A stretch of 49,950 bases of DNA from CAZVYJ01 sp964631565 (GTDB taxonomy: Bacteria; Planctomycetota; Phycisphaerae; SM23-33). A program made the position numbers and the translations under genes. Below the pieces are notes generated by a model. It ran no database searches. It worked only from the letters and a program-made list of their open reading frames with translations, and had not been told where the DNA came from. The DNA is taken from NCBI GenBank assembly GCA_964631565.1, contig CAZVYJ010000021.1, positions 1 through 49,950 on the forward strand, given 5' to 3'. Below are positions 40,741-47,834 of this stretch, piece by piece. Within the stretch, counting starts at the first letter, position 1. Every line of letters starts with the position of its first letter.

Positions 40741-41167
40741 AAAAAGAACTGTCACCCCGCGGGCTGTGGCGGAGGCGCTTGGTGTCGCTGCGGCGGCGTT
40801 TGCCGTCGAGGCGTCGCTGTTTTGAGGCGGCCGTCGGTTTTGTGCGGCGGCGCCTTTTCGGTCTAACAGCGGCCCGGCGGATAAGCTCAGCCAGCCTGTC
40901 GAAGGCGTCTTCCCGGTTGCGATGCTGCGTGCGGTATGCGCGGGCGTTGATAATCAGCACTCCGTCGGCGGTCATTCTGCCGCCTGCCAGATTCGCCAGG
41001 CGATGCTTCACGTCGTCATTCAGCGAAGTGCATGCCGCGGCGTTGAACCGCAATTGAACCGCCGTCGAAACCTTGTTGACGTTCTGCCCGCCCGGGCCGG
41101 ACGAGCGGATGAAATCCAGCTCAATGCAATCCTCGCTTATCGAGATTTCCGGCGTCACTCGCAGCAT
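40739..41167 (-). CDS. arfB: ArfB-like peptidyl-tRNA hydrolase
   Basis: 142 aa. The release-factor catalytic loop SSGPGGQNVNKVSTAVQLR carries GGQ (residues 26-28). The C-terminal tail is highly basic (KRRRRTKPTAASKQRR), as in ArfB/YaeJ, which inserts it in the empty mRNA channel to free stalled ribosomes. There is no stop-recognition domain, so this is not a release factor. Starts 7 nt downstream of uppS and probably shares its transcript. The last codons and the stop (TAG, 40741-40739) overlap the edge of MITE copy 2, so the tail may have been rewritten by insertion. Confidence 0.88.
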   Translation of the reverse strand: MLRVTPEISISEDCIELDFIRSSGPGGQNVNKVSTAVQLRFNAAACTSLNDDVKHRLANLAGGRMTADGVLIINARAYRTQHRNREDAFDRLAELIRRAAVRPKRRRRTKPTAASKQRRLDGKRRRSDTKRLRHSPRGDSSF

Positions 41168-41174
41168 CGCCGCC

Positions 41175-41939
41175 TCAGGTGTTTGAATTGTCGACGCCTC
41201 CGAAGCGCCGATGGCGTCCGGTGTATGCCCGTATGGCCTCGATGAGGGTTTCCTCGTTGAAGTCCGGCCAATACTTGTCGGTCACGTAAAACTCGGCGTA
41301 GGAAATCTGCCACAGCATGAAGTTGCTCACTCGCAGTTCGCCGGCAGTCCGGATGAGCAGGTCCGGGTCGGGGATGCCGGCAGTGCCAAGCTCATCCGAT
41401 ATCGCCTGCTCGGTTACCTGCTCCGGCAAAGTGCCTTTTCTGCACAGGCTCTTGACCGCGTCGATTATCTCTGCACGCGAGCCGTAATTCAGCGCCAGGC
41501 ACAGATACATGCCCGTGTTGCCTTCGGTCGCCCGGATCGACTTGTCCAGTTCTGTCAGCACCGCCTTCGGCAGGCCTTCTCGCCGTCCGAGATGACGCAG
41601 GCGGACGTTCTGCTCGACAAGCGTCGGCCGCTCCGAGATGAGATACTCGGCGTAGAGATGCATCAGGGCGTTTACTTCCTCGGCGGGGCGATTCCAGTTT
41701 TCCAGCGAGAAGCTGTAGAGCGACAGGGCCTTGATGCCCAGTTTCGCGCACTGCTGGACGATTTTCCGGACGACCTTGGCGCCTTCCTGGTGGCCGACGG
41801 GGCGGGGCAGGCCTCGCTGGCGGGCCCATCGTCCGTTGCCGTCCATGATGATGGCTATCGAACGCGGAATCCGCTCGTCAGGAATGCCCAGTTCCGCGCG
41901 GGCCTTCGCGATGGACTCGGCCGTGTTCCTCTCGCCCAT
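41175..41939 (-). CDS. uppS: Undecaprenyl diphosphate synthase
   Basis: 254 aa, cis-prenyltransferase. It condenses isopentenyl diphosphate onto farnesyl diphosphate to make the C55 lipid carrier for peptidoglycan and polysaccharides. The signature IIMDGNGRWARQRGLPRPVGH includes the catalytic Asp; NYGSRAEIIDAVK, DPDLLIRTAGELRVSNFMLW (substrate Arg and Ser) and the Glu region FYVTDKYWPDF are all present. ATG 41939 overlaps the purA stop as TAATG, so the gene is translated after purA. Confidence 0.95.
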   Translation of the reverse strand: MGERNTAESIAKARAELGIPDERIPRSIAIIMDGNGRWARQRGLPRPVGHQEGAKVVRKIVQQCAKLGIKALSLYSFSLENWNRPAEEVNALMHLYAEYLISERPTLVEQNVRLRHLGRREGLPKAVLTELDKSIRATEGNTGMYLCLALNYGSRAEIIDAVKSLCRKGTLPEQVTEQAISDELGTAGIPDPDLLIRTAGELRVSNFMLWQISYAEFYVTDKYWPDFNEETLIEAIRAYTGRHRRFGGVDNSNT

Positions 41940-43243
41940 TAGATGATGCCTTTGATGGTTGTCTTGTACGCGATCGTCTGGCTGCGTTCCGGGCCGACGC
42001 TGATGAGGCCCACCGGGCAGCCGACGAGCTGTTCTATCTTCGTGACATACGCCTGTGCCGCGGCGGGCAGGTCCTTGTATGTTTTGCAGTCGCTTATGGA
42101 TTCCTTCCAGCCGGGCATGGTTTCGTATATCGGCTCAGCGCCGGCAAGCAGCTGCGGGTCGAAATCCTCGAGCTTTTTGCCCGCGACCTTGTAGCCGGAG
42201 CAGATTTTGATTTCGTCCAGGCCTGTCAGAACGTCAAGCAGCGAAAGCGTCAGTTCGTCCACGCCCGAAAGCTCGGCTGCGTAGCGGACGGCGAATGCGT
42301 CGAACCACCCGCAGCGTCGCGGGCGCCCGGTCGTCGTGCCGTACTCATGCCCTCGCTCGCGCAGGTATTCGCCGCAGGCGTTGTCCTGCTCGGTGGGGAA
42401 AGGCCCGGACCCTACGCGTGTCGTATACGCCTTGGTCAGTCCGATGACCGTTCCGACGGCCTTCGGGGCTACGCCGGCGCCGCTGGCCACGCCGCAGGCC
42501 GTAACCGACGAGCTTGTGACGAACGGATACGTTCCGTGGTCGATGTCCAGCATGCTTCCCTGGCCGCCTTCGAACATTATCCGCTCGCCGTTCCTGACGG
42601 CTTTTCGGAGCAGGATGCCCGTGTTGCATATCATCGGTGCGAGCTTGCGGCCGTATTCGATATATTCGTCGGCCAGGGCTTCGGCGTCGAGAGGTTTGGA
42701 ATCGTAAAGCGCGGCGAACATGGCGTTCTTTATGGCCACGATGCCGCGGATTTTCTTGCGGAGCGAATCGGCATCAGTCAGTTCGCCGACGCGGATTGCC
42801 GTCGAACGGTTGGCCTTGTCGCTGTAGCACGGGCCTATGCCGCGGGCGGTAGTGCCTATTTTGCCATCGGCCAGCCTGGCCTCGTTGAGCCTGTCCTGCA
42901 GCTTGTGGTAGCTCATGACAACCTGGGCGGCGTTGCTGATGCGCAGGTTTTCCGGGCCGATTTTCACGCCTCTGGCCCGCAGGGCCTCGATTTCCTCGAT
43001 GGCCACCGCCGGGTCGAACGCCACGCCGTTGCCGATGACGTTAATCACGCCCGGCGTGAGAATACCGCACGGAATCAGATGCATGGCGTACTTCTCGTCG
43101 CCTACCTTCACGGAGTGCCCGGCGTTCGCGCCTCCGCAGAAGCGAGCTACGTATTTGCTTACCCGGGAGAGGGCGTCGACTATCTTGCCCTTGCCTTCAT
43201 CTCCCCACTGAAGTCCGATAACGGTAACGTTGTTCGTAGCCAT
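41939..43243 (-). CDS. purA: Adenylosuccinate synthetase
   Basis: 434 aa. It forms adenylosuccinate from IMP, aspartate and GTP in AMP synthesis. The GTP loop is GLQWGDEGKGKIVDAL at the N-terminus; HSVKVGDEKYAMHLIPCGIL, RGIGPCYSDKANRSTAIR and GPFPTEQDN complete the catalytic core. AGGA precedes the ATG at 43243. It heads a minus-strand operon purA-uppS-arfB. A nested stem-loop lies in its leader (43258-43304). Confidence 0.96.
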   Translation of the reverse strand: MATNNVTVIGLQWGDEGKGKIVDALSRVSKYVARFCGGANAGHSVKVGDEKYAMHLIPCGILTPGVINVIGNGVAFDPAVAIEEIEALRARGVKIGPENLRISNAAQVVMSYHKLQDRLNEARLADGKIGTTARGIGPCYSDKANRSTAIRVGELTDADSLRKKIRGIVAIKNAMFAALYDSKPLDAEALADEYIEYGRKLAPMICNTGILLRKAVRNGERIMFEGGQGSMLDIDHGTYPFVTSSSVTACGVASGAGVAPKAVGTVIGLTKAYTTRVGSGPFPTEQDNACGEYLRERGHEYGTTTGRPRRCGWFDAFAVRYAAELSGVDELTLSLLDVLTGLDEIKICSGYKVAGKKLEDFDPQLLAGAEPIYETMPGWKESISDCKTYKDLPAAAQAYVTKIEQLVGCPVGLISVGPERSQTIAYKTTIKGII

Positions 43244-43257
43244 GAATTTTCCTGCCT

Positions 43258-43304
43258 TGCTGGTGCCGGCTGCACTTCCGTGTGCAGCAACAAGCCTACC
43301 AGCA
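43258..43304 (-). promoter_or_regulatory. Structured leader of purA
   Basis: On the minus strand TGCTGGT (43304-43298) pairs with ACCAGCA (43264-43258), enclosing GCTGCAC-ACGGAA-GTGCAGC (43288-43269), so two 7-bp helices nest. The outer helix ends a few nucleotides from the purA ribosome site. It matches no riboswitch class I recognise. Confidence 0.45.
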
Positions 43305-43422
43305 TAGACGATAGCACCCCTGTGTTCAAGCGTATCGCAGGTCCGGCGGCGACTGAAGGCGCACTTGTAGAAGGCCCGCCCGGGATGCTAAAATGGGGCC
43401 GTATTATCAAGGAGTGCATTCT

Positions 43423-43710
43423 GTGGTCAGTGAACGCGCAAAAGCCTGGCTGCTGGGCCTGGGACTTGACAAGGATAAGGAAAACGAACTGGTCCGAGTG
43501 ACACGTGCGGAAAATTACCTTCTGCTCGGGGGCAGCAAAGACACCCACGAGTCCATGCAGGAGAAGTGCGTCAAGTTCAACGAAAAGCTCGGAGAACGCG
43601 GCAAGAGTCTCGAAGACCTGGAAAAGCAGGAATTTCTCGATATCGCGGCAGCCTGCGATATGAACGTCGCCATACCAAAGCCGCGGCCTTATAAAAAAGA
43701 CGGGAAGTAG
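43423..43710 (+). CDS. Small cytoplasmic protein of unknown function
   Basis: 95 aa from GTG 43423, preceded by AAGGAG at an 8-nt spacing; an ATG at 43393 in frame has no such site. Charged and mostly helical (SERAKAWLLGLGLDKDKENE, then MQEKCVKFNEKLGERGKSLE), ending with a basic Pro/Lys tail. No family recognised; no membrane segment or Cys motif. Divergent from purA with a gap of about 180 nt. Confidence 0.6.
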   Translation: MVSERAKAWLLGLGLDKDKENELVRVTRAENYLLLGGSKDTHESMQEKCVKFNEKLGERGKSLEDLEKQEFLDIAAACDMNVAIPKPRPYKKDGK

Positions 43711-43870
43711 CAGCCCTGCGCAAGGAAATTTTTTGTTAAAAACTCCTTGCATGATTTTGCCGGTTTGTGTGAAAATAACGTCATCATTTCCTGGAGCGGC
43801 CGTTCAAGGAGGCTCGGCCAAGTTTTTTAAAAACGTTTTTGTTGCGTGCATGTCGATGGACTTCGAGGAG

Positions 43871-43886
43871 GGGTGCGCAAGCACCC
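43871..43886 (+). promoter_or_regulatory. GNRA-loop hairpin in a leader
   Basis: GGGTGC-GCAA-GCACCC: a perfect 6-bp stem with a GCAA tetraloop, 17 nt upstream of the start at 43903. Several GGA triplets (about 43858, 43867, 43890) surround it, an arrangement seen in CsrA-type binding regions. A short stem plus T-run at 43798-43828 lies further upstream. Confidence 0.4.
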
Positions 43887-43902
43887 AACGGAGGCCGGTA
43901 GT

Positions 43903-44085
43903 ATGCGAGCATTTCGCCCGGGTCGTCTGATGTCTGTAGACGACAATGAGTACGACGCAGAATGGGAAGAGGCCAAGCAACTCAATATTCAGCGTTACTC
44001 TGAGCGAGCCAGGGCAGGATTGCCGTTGTTCGAGACTATGCAGATAGCTCGTGAAGTCTCGGACACGCCTGGTTTCGCCATGTAG
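43903..44085 (+). CDS. Small acidic-helical protein of unknown function
   Basis: 60 aa. ATG 43903 has GGAGG 8 nt upstream, the reason for this start; ATG 43930 (MSVDDNEYDAEWEEAKQLN) is an alternative. A charged central helix (EWEEAKQLNIQRYSERARAG) ends in PLFETMQIAREV. No family recognised. A hairpin-bearing leader precedes it, and ispE lies 180 nt downstream on the same strand, with no gene in between. Confidence 0.5.
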   Translation: MRAFRPGRLMSVDDNEYDAEWEEAKQLNIQRYSERARAGLPLFETMQIAREVSDTPGFAM

Positions 44086-44267
44086 CCACTGACAGGGTTC
44101 CGTAAGCTCTCTGAACAGGTCTTTTCCGGCAAGGAGAATCGCAGTCTCCGCGCTGCATCCGCCGTCTCAACAAGACATCAATCATATGCGGCTGCTTGTA
44201 AATATGCAGTCGTTTCGGCAATAATCCGGGATGGGCCGGGTGGTCCGTGGCGGATATCTGCCGGAAT

Positions 44268-45173
44268 ATGTCGAAAAAAGAAGAAAACAAGCCAGTTACG
44301 TCGTCTCCCATGCCTCGCGTCCGGCCGGTGGCTGGCGGGGCGTTGTGCATTCTTGCACCGGCCAAACTCAACCTTAACCTGCTGGTCGGCCCGCTAAGAA
44401 AAGACGGCTATCATCCACTGGACTCGATAGTTGCAAAGGTGTCGCTGTACGACGAAATCGAACTTCATCTCCGCAGCGACGGGCATATAAGCGTTCGCTG
44501 TGACGGGTACGACTGCGGCCCGGACGACAAAAACCTGGCGCTGCTGGCCGCCCGCAGGCTGCTTGACCGCTGCGGCGGCGTGGATATAGCTGTCCGTAAG
44601 AGAATCCCGCCCGGCAAGGGCCTTGGCGGCGGGTCGTCCGACGCCGCTGCGGTGCTTTGGGGGCTGAACGAACTTTTCCGGCTCGGCATGTCGAATGACG
44701 CACTGGCTGCGATAGGGGCCCAGCTCGGCAGCGACGTGCCGCTGTTTTTCGGTCCGCCGGCGTCGAGAATGACGGGCAGGGGTGAAATCATATCGCCGGC
44801 CGGCGTGCCGGGCTTTGCGGCCGTGCTTGTCCTTCCCGACTTTGCGTGCGCCACTTCCGCCGTTTACCGCGAATTCGACAAGGCGCCGATCGAAATGGGC
44901 CGGCAGCTCGACGCCGGGGCGATTCGCGGCAGGGCGGCTGCGTGGAGCGGCCTGCTGGAAAATCAGCTTACAGGGGCGGCAGAGCGGCTATGTCCGGCCC
45001 TTGCTGAAATGAGGCGTCGCATGGAGGCTGAACTGCAGCTTCCCGTTCACATGAGCGGCAGCGGCAGCGCAATGTTCGTTTTGTGCGACGGCACGAACGA
45101 AGCAGATGACATCGCCGAGCAGCTGGCGGATATGCCGGCTGAACTCATTATCGTCGAATCGAATCCGTGGTAG
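44268..45173 (+). CDS. ispE: 4-diphosphocytidyl-2-C-methyl-D-erythritol kinase
   Basis: 301 aa, GHMP kinase. It phosphorylates CDP-methylerythritol in the MEP route to isoprenoids, feeding UppS. APAKLNLNLLVGPLRKDGYH is the N-terminal substrate segment, PPGKGLGGGSSDAAAVL the ATP loop, and VHMSGSGSAMFVL the C-terminal glycine-rich motif. ATG 44268 (MSKKEENK) is chosen; GTG 44247 adds seven residues, and neither has a strong site. A dispersed two-hairpin repeat follows the stop. Confidence 0.94.
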   Translation: MSKKEENKPVTSSPMPRVRPVAGGALCILAPAKLNLNLLVGPLRKDGYHPLDSIVAKVSLYDEIELHLRSDGHISVRCDGYDCGPDDKNLALLAARRLLDRCGGVDIAVRKRIPPGKGLGGGSSDAAAVLWGLNELFRLGMSNDALAAIGAQLGSDVPLFFGPPASRMTGRGEIISPAGVPGFAAVLVLPDFACATSAVYREFDKAPIEMGRQLDAGAIRGRAAAWSGLLENQLTGAAERLCPALAEMRRRMEAELQLPVHMSGSGSAMFVLCDGTNEADDIAEQLADMPAELIIVESNPW

Positions 45174-45185
45174 TACTTATTATAT

Positions 45186-45257
45186 AGGGCGCCACGGGAT
45201 GCTTGCATCCCGTGTTGTCGTTGAGCGAACACTGCTTGCAAGCAAGCAGCGGCACCC
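45186..45257. repeat. Two-hairpin dispersed repeat, copy 2
   Basis: Hairpin A, CACGGGATGC-TT-GCATCCCGTG (45193-45214), is identical to copy 1 (3879-3900). Hairpin B is CTGCTTGC-AA-GCAAGCAG (45232-45249), with a compensated base-pair change relative to copy 1. Lies between the convergent ispE and the Met-rich protein gene and could end ispE transcripts. Confidence 0.7.
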
Positions 45258-45293
45258 GCCAATTTATCTGTTACGGAGTGGCAGCGCATTCAG

Positions 45294-45326
45294 AAAAAAG
45301 CCCCACCGGAGAAGTTTTCCGGCGGG
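45294..45326 (-). terminator. Rho-independent terminator of the sigma-factor operon
   Basis: On the minus strand CCCGCCGGA-AAAACTTC-TCCGGTGGG forms a 9-bp stem with one G-T pair, then GC and six T (45299-45294). It lies 37 nt after the last gene of the ECF operon. Confidence 0.8.
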
Positions 45327-45362
45327 ACTTCACGGAAACCCGTTGGGCGCGGGTGTGGTGTG

Positions 45363-45986
45363 TTAATTGGCAGTCCTGGGATTTTCTGAAATCGCCTTGT
45401 CGTTTTCGGCCAGCATCGCACGCATGTGTTCAAGAACCTTGTCGTTGTTGTTCTGCATCCTGTAGATATCCTTGAGCGTCAGCCGAATCGCATTCCGCAG
45501 ACCGAGCGACTTGGTTGTTTTCAGCAGTTCCTCGAACTCGGCGGCCAACTCTTCGGGTTTCCGCTGGACGTCATCCTTCAGCGAGCCGATCGCTATCATC
45601 CCCGCGCTCTGCGGACTGGAGCATGCTCTCTCCATTTCGTGCACCAGGCCGAGCATCATCCTGGAATGCTCGATACCCTGCTGTGTGAACGGTTCGGAAG
45701 GAGGACGCTTTATACCGTTCGGGCCGTCGTTGCCGGGTCCGGGCGGCATATTATTCTGCATCGGCATCCGCATGTCCTGAGCCCGGTGCATTCCCGGCCC
45801 GTCCTGTCTTGCGAAAGGCCCCTGCGGGCCTTGCTGGCCGTGCATCATCATCGGGCAATTTCCGCGCGGGCCGCACTGGGGGGCGATGCCCCTGTCAGCC
45901 CACATCTGGGCAGTTACGTAAGACACTCCGGCAAATACTACTGCCGCCAGGCAAAGAGCTGTCAAAATCATCGTCTTTCTTGTCAT
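45363..45986 (-). CDS. Secreted Met/Pro/Gly-rich protein of the sigma operon
   Basis: 207 aa. A signal peptide (ILTALCLAAVVFAGVSYVTA) precedes a low-complexity region with CGPRGNCPMMMHGQQ, MHRAQDMRMPMQNNMPPGP: Met, His, Gly, Pro and two Cys, the composition of copper- or metal-binding periplasmic proteins. The C-terminal 90 residues are helical (HSRMMLGLVHEMERA, LAAEFEELLKTTKSLG), recalling Spy/CnrX-like folds, but without a firm match. AAAGGA is 6 nt before the ATG. It overlaps the upstream membrane protein gene by 92 bp. Probably the sensor or target of the ECF system. Confidence 0.68.
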   Translation of the reverse strand: MTRKTMILTALCLAAVVFAGVSYVTAQMWADRGIAPQCGPRGNCPMMMHGQQGPQGPFARQDGPGMHRAQDMRMPMQNNMPPGPGNDGPNGIKRPPSEPFTQQGIEHSRMMLGLVHEMERACSSPQSAGMIAIGSLKDDVQRKPEELAAEFEELLKTTKSLGLRNAIRLTLKDIYRMQNNNDKVLEHMRAMLAENDKAISENPRTAN

Positions 45987-46458
45987 CGGTGTTCCTTTCA
46001 GTTTGTTCTGTGGTCAGGGACGTTGGAATTGCCCACTGTATTTCTGATAGTGACGGCATCGAGATGCTCGGGATGCCGGCCTGTACGCTGGGCGTCGCCA
46101 CGTCGGCTGTCGTCGAAATGCTCCATGGATTCTGTATGACGTCATTTTCTGTGGAATTCTGCTCGGCTGTCGCGACTGCGGTTGAAGGTGTATTAATGTC
46201 ATTCCGCTGAACTGCGGCGTTATCGGCTACGGTAGTTTCCTCGCCGGTGGGGACCTGCTGCCGGCCGAAATAAATGGTGATACCAACGGCTATCAATATG
46301 CTCGCGGCTGCCGCCGACAGGCCGGCAGTCAGCTTCAGCACGACATGACGTGACCGCTGCGGCCCGGCCCAGGCGGCGCCGGGATATCGCCGTTCGTCTA
46401 TGGCGTCGGCAAGCTTCGCAAATGCCGGCATTATGTCGGTATCGTTGGGATCGTTCAT
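45895..46458 (-). CDS. Putative anti-sigma-type membrane protein
   Basis: 187 aa with a single membrane segment (about 42-63, KLTAGLSAAAASILIAVGIT), a short cytoplasmic N-terminus (MNDPNDTDIMPAFAKLADAI) and a Ser/Thr-rich extracytoplasmic part. No HxxxCxxC zinc site, so it is not a ZAS anti-sigma factor, but topology and placement directly after an ECF gene (ATGA overlap) suggest sigma regulation. The last 30 codons lie in a different frame within the next gene. Confidence 0.62.
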   Translation of the reverse strand: MNDPNDTDIMPAFAKLADAIDERRYPGAAWAGPQRSRHVVLKLTAGLSAAAASILIAVGITIYFGRQQVPTGEETTVADNAAVQRNDINTPSTAVATAEQNSTENDVIQNPWSISTTADVATPSVQAGIPSISMPSLSEIQWAIPTSLTTEQTERNTDDKKDDDFDSSLPGGSSICRSVLRNCPDVG

Positions 46459-46997
46459 TTCAGACGCCTCAGTGTTTCCTTCAGGTTCAGCACAGCCGCG
46501 TTGATGGTGGCCTTTACCGTGCCCTCGGCGCAGCCCATGACGGCGGCTGTCTCGGCGACGCTCATCCGCCGCAGGAAACGGCAGGCGACGGCTTCCCGCT
46601 GGCGAGCGGGAAGTTTTCCAATTGCGAGGTTGAGCCGGGCAAGCATATCTGCATCGGGCGACGGCCTGCTGCCGTCGGCGACGGCCGCCAGTATGTCCGA
46701 ATCCAGAAAACAGTCGTAGTGACGCCGACGCCTTCTGTATTCACGAGCAACATTAATCGCAATGCCGTACAGCCACGACATCGCATCGGAGCCTTGTTTC
46801 CACTTTTTAAGCGACTGGAACGCCCTCAGCAGCGTTTCCTGCACGCACTCGGCCGCGTCGGCCCCGTGCAGCCCCTGGGCCAGCGCGAAGCGGTAAATAT
46901 CGTCCTGAACGCCTCCAGCCAATTGCCCGAACGCTTCGCTGTCGCCGTCTGATGCAAGATTCATCAGCTCGTTGCATTGGCTGCGGTCATGATTCAT
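46455..46997 (-). CDS. ECF-type RNA polymerase sigma factor
   Basis: 180 aa. Region 2 (about 25-90): AFGQLAGGVQDDIYRFALAQ, DAAECVQETLLRAFQSLKKW and SWLYGIAINVAREYRRRRR. Region 4 (about 125-178): LPARQREAVACRFLRRMSVA, ETAAVMGCAEGTVKATINAAV with the helix-turn-helix. No extra C-terminal domain. It heads a three-gene operon with a membrane protein and a secreted Met-rich protein and ends at the terminator 45294-45326. About 220 nt upstream is gene-free and A/G-rich on the plus strand (ggtcaaaaaggtagaaaaag), so no clear promoter could be assigned. Confidence 0.92.
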   Translation of the reverse strand: MNHDRSQCNELMNLASDGDSEAFGQLAGGVQDDIYRFALAQGLHGADAAECVQETLLRAFQSLKKWKQGSDAMSWLYGIAINVAREYRRRRRHYDCFLDSDILAAVADGSRPSPDADMLARLNLAIGKLPARQREAVACRFLRRMSVAETAAVMGCAEGTVKATINAAVLNLKETLRRLK

Positions 46998-47174
46998 CGT
47001 TTTCTGTCTCTAATTGATAAACTGGGCGGCGGAGGTTTAGTCGAAAAGGTCAAAAAGGTAGAAAAAGTCGAAAATAAGACGCCGGCGATGTATTTTATAC
47101 AACCCGACAGCCAGGTGCGGCCTTGAGTTTTTGCCGTTAAAATCGGGGTCGGCGAACGTTTTGCGTCCTTGGGC

Positions 47175-47203
47175 TTGACCGGCGGGGCGTCTGCTGGTAA
47201 AAA
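47175..47203 (+). promoter_or_regulatory. Promoter of tRNA-Ala(GGC)
   Basis: TTGACC (47175-47180, 5/6), 17-nt spacer, TAAAAA (47198-47203, 4/6). The tRNA 5' end is 16 nt past the -10. Confidence 0.55.
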
Positions 47204-47218
47204 GGCTTATCTGCTGCT

Positions 47219-47291
47219 GGGGCTGTGGCGCAGTTGGGAGCGCGTCTGCATGGCATGCAGAAGGTCACGGGTTCGACCCCCGTCAGCTCCA
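47219..47291 (+). tRNA. tRNA-Ala (GGC)
   Basis: 73 nt. Acceptor GGGGCTG pairs with CAGCTCC and includes G3-U70. D arm GCGC/GCGC; anticodon stem TCTGC/GCAGA with loop ATGGCAT, giving GGC for codon GCC; T arm ACGGG-TTCGACC-CCCGT; discriminator A. CCA is not encoded. Confidence 0.93.
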
Positions 47292-47299
47292 CTCGATGC

Positions 47300-47329
47300 G
47301 TTCCGATGGCTCTTCTGAGCCATCGGAAC
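47300..47329 (+). terminator. Perfect 13-bp hairpin after tRNA-Ala(GGC)
   Basis: GTTCCGATGGCTC-TTCT-GAGCCATCGGAAC begins 9 nt after the tRNA. It has no T-run, but the very stable stem placed right after the tRNA makes a role in transcript end formation likely. Confidence 0.5.
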
Positions 47330-47421
47330 TTACTCGCGGCAAGCCACTCGACAGGGTGAAAGGTGAACCTGCTGACCGGCCGCCGTTTACTATTGTCTCA
47401 CGCGCAAGATGCTGCTGGCAT

Positions 47422-47754
47422 TCAGACGTTCTCGGAAGGACCGGGCTTGCGTATGAGGTCCTGTTCGATGTTCCGCCTGATTTCCACATTGTTCTGTGCA
47501 TACAGGCAGAAGCAGTTGGCGCCCTGCTCCAGGAATGTCTTCTTGCCGTTGGCAAGCGACATGCGGAGGTCGTCGCTGTGGCCCGTCGCCAGTCTTGTAT
47601 GCCTGAAGCCCGGTTTGGACCTGCATCGCTTCCGGTCGGTTACGACATATACGCCGCTGATGCCCTCGTCGAGGACTGTCTGCAACGGATAGGCTTCAAA
47701 CTTGTAATGATTGCCGGAATTGCCTTTGAAGTTGACTGTTCCGAGTTTTTTCAT
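47422..47754 (-). CDS. Diverged GIY-YIG-like small protein
   Basis: 110 aa. Strong ribosome site AAGGAG before ATG 47754. It opens MKKLGTVNFKGNSGNHYKFE, then GVYVVTDRKRC, a basic linker, and HTRLATGHSDDLRMSL. In related small proteins I recall the equivalent segment reads like YIGQTDDLSERF, so this seems a GIY-YIG-superfamily member that lost the second Tyr-Ile-Gly. A late helix NVEIRRNIEQDLI would carry the metal-ligand Glu. Catalytic competence is doubtful. Lies downstream of the radical SAM gene, same strand, 80 nt away. Confidence 0.55.
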   Translation of the reverse strand: MKKLGTVNFKGNSGNHYKFEAYPLQTVLDEGISGVYVVTDRKRCRSKPGFRHTRLATGHSDDLRMSLANGKKTFLEQGANCFCLYAQNNVEIRRNIEQDLIRKPGPSENV

Positions 47755-47834
47755 CGTGTTCTCTCCTTGTCTCGACTGAATTATTACTGCCGCCATTCAG
47801 GTTCGACTGTGCGTGTTGGCGGCAGAGCGGGAAA

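Noticed and set aside
43258..43304. Purine riboswitch in the purA leader
   Set aside because: The structure is two nested helices without the three-way junction or the conserved loop sequences of purine riboswitches.
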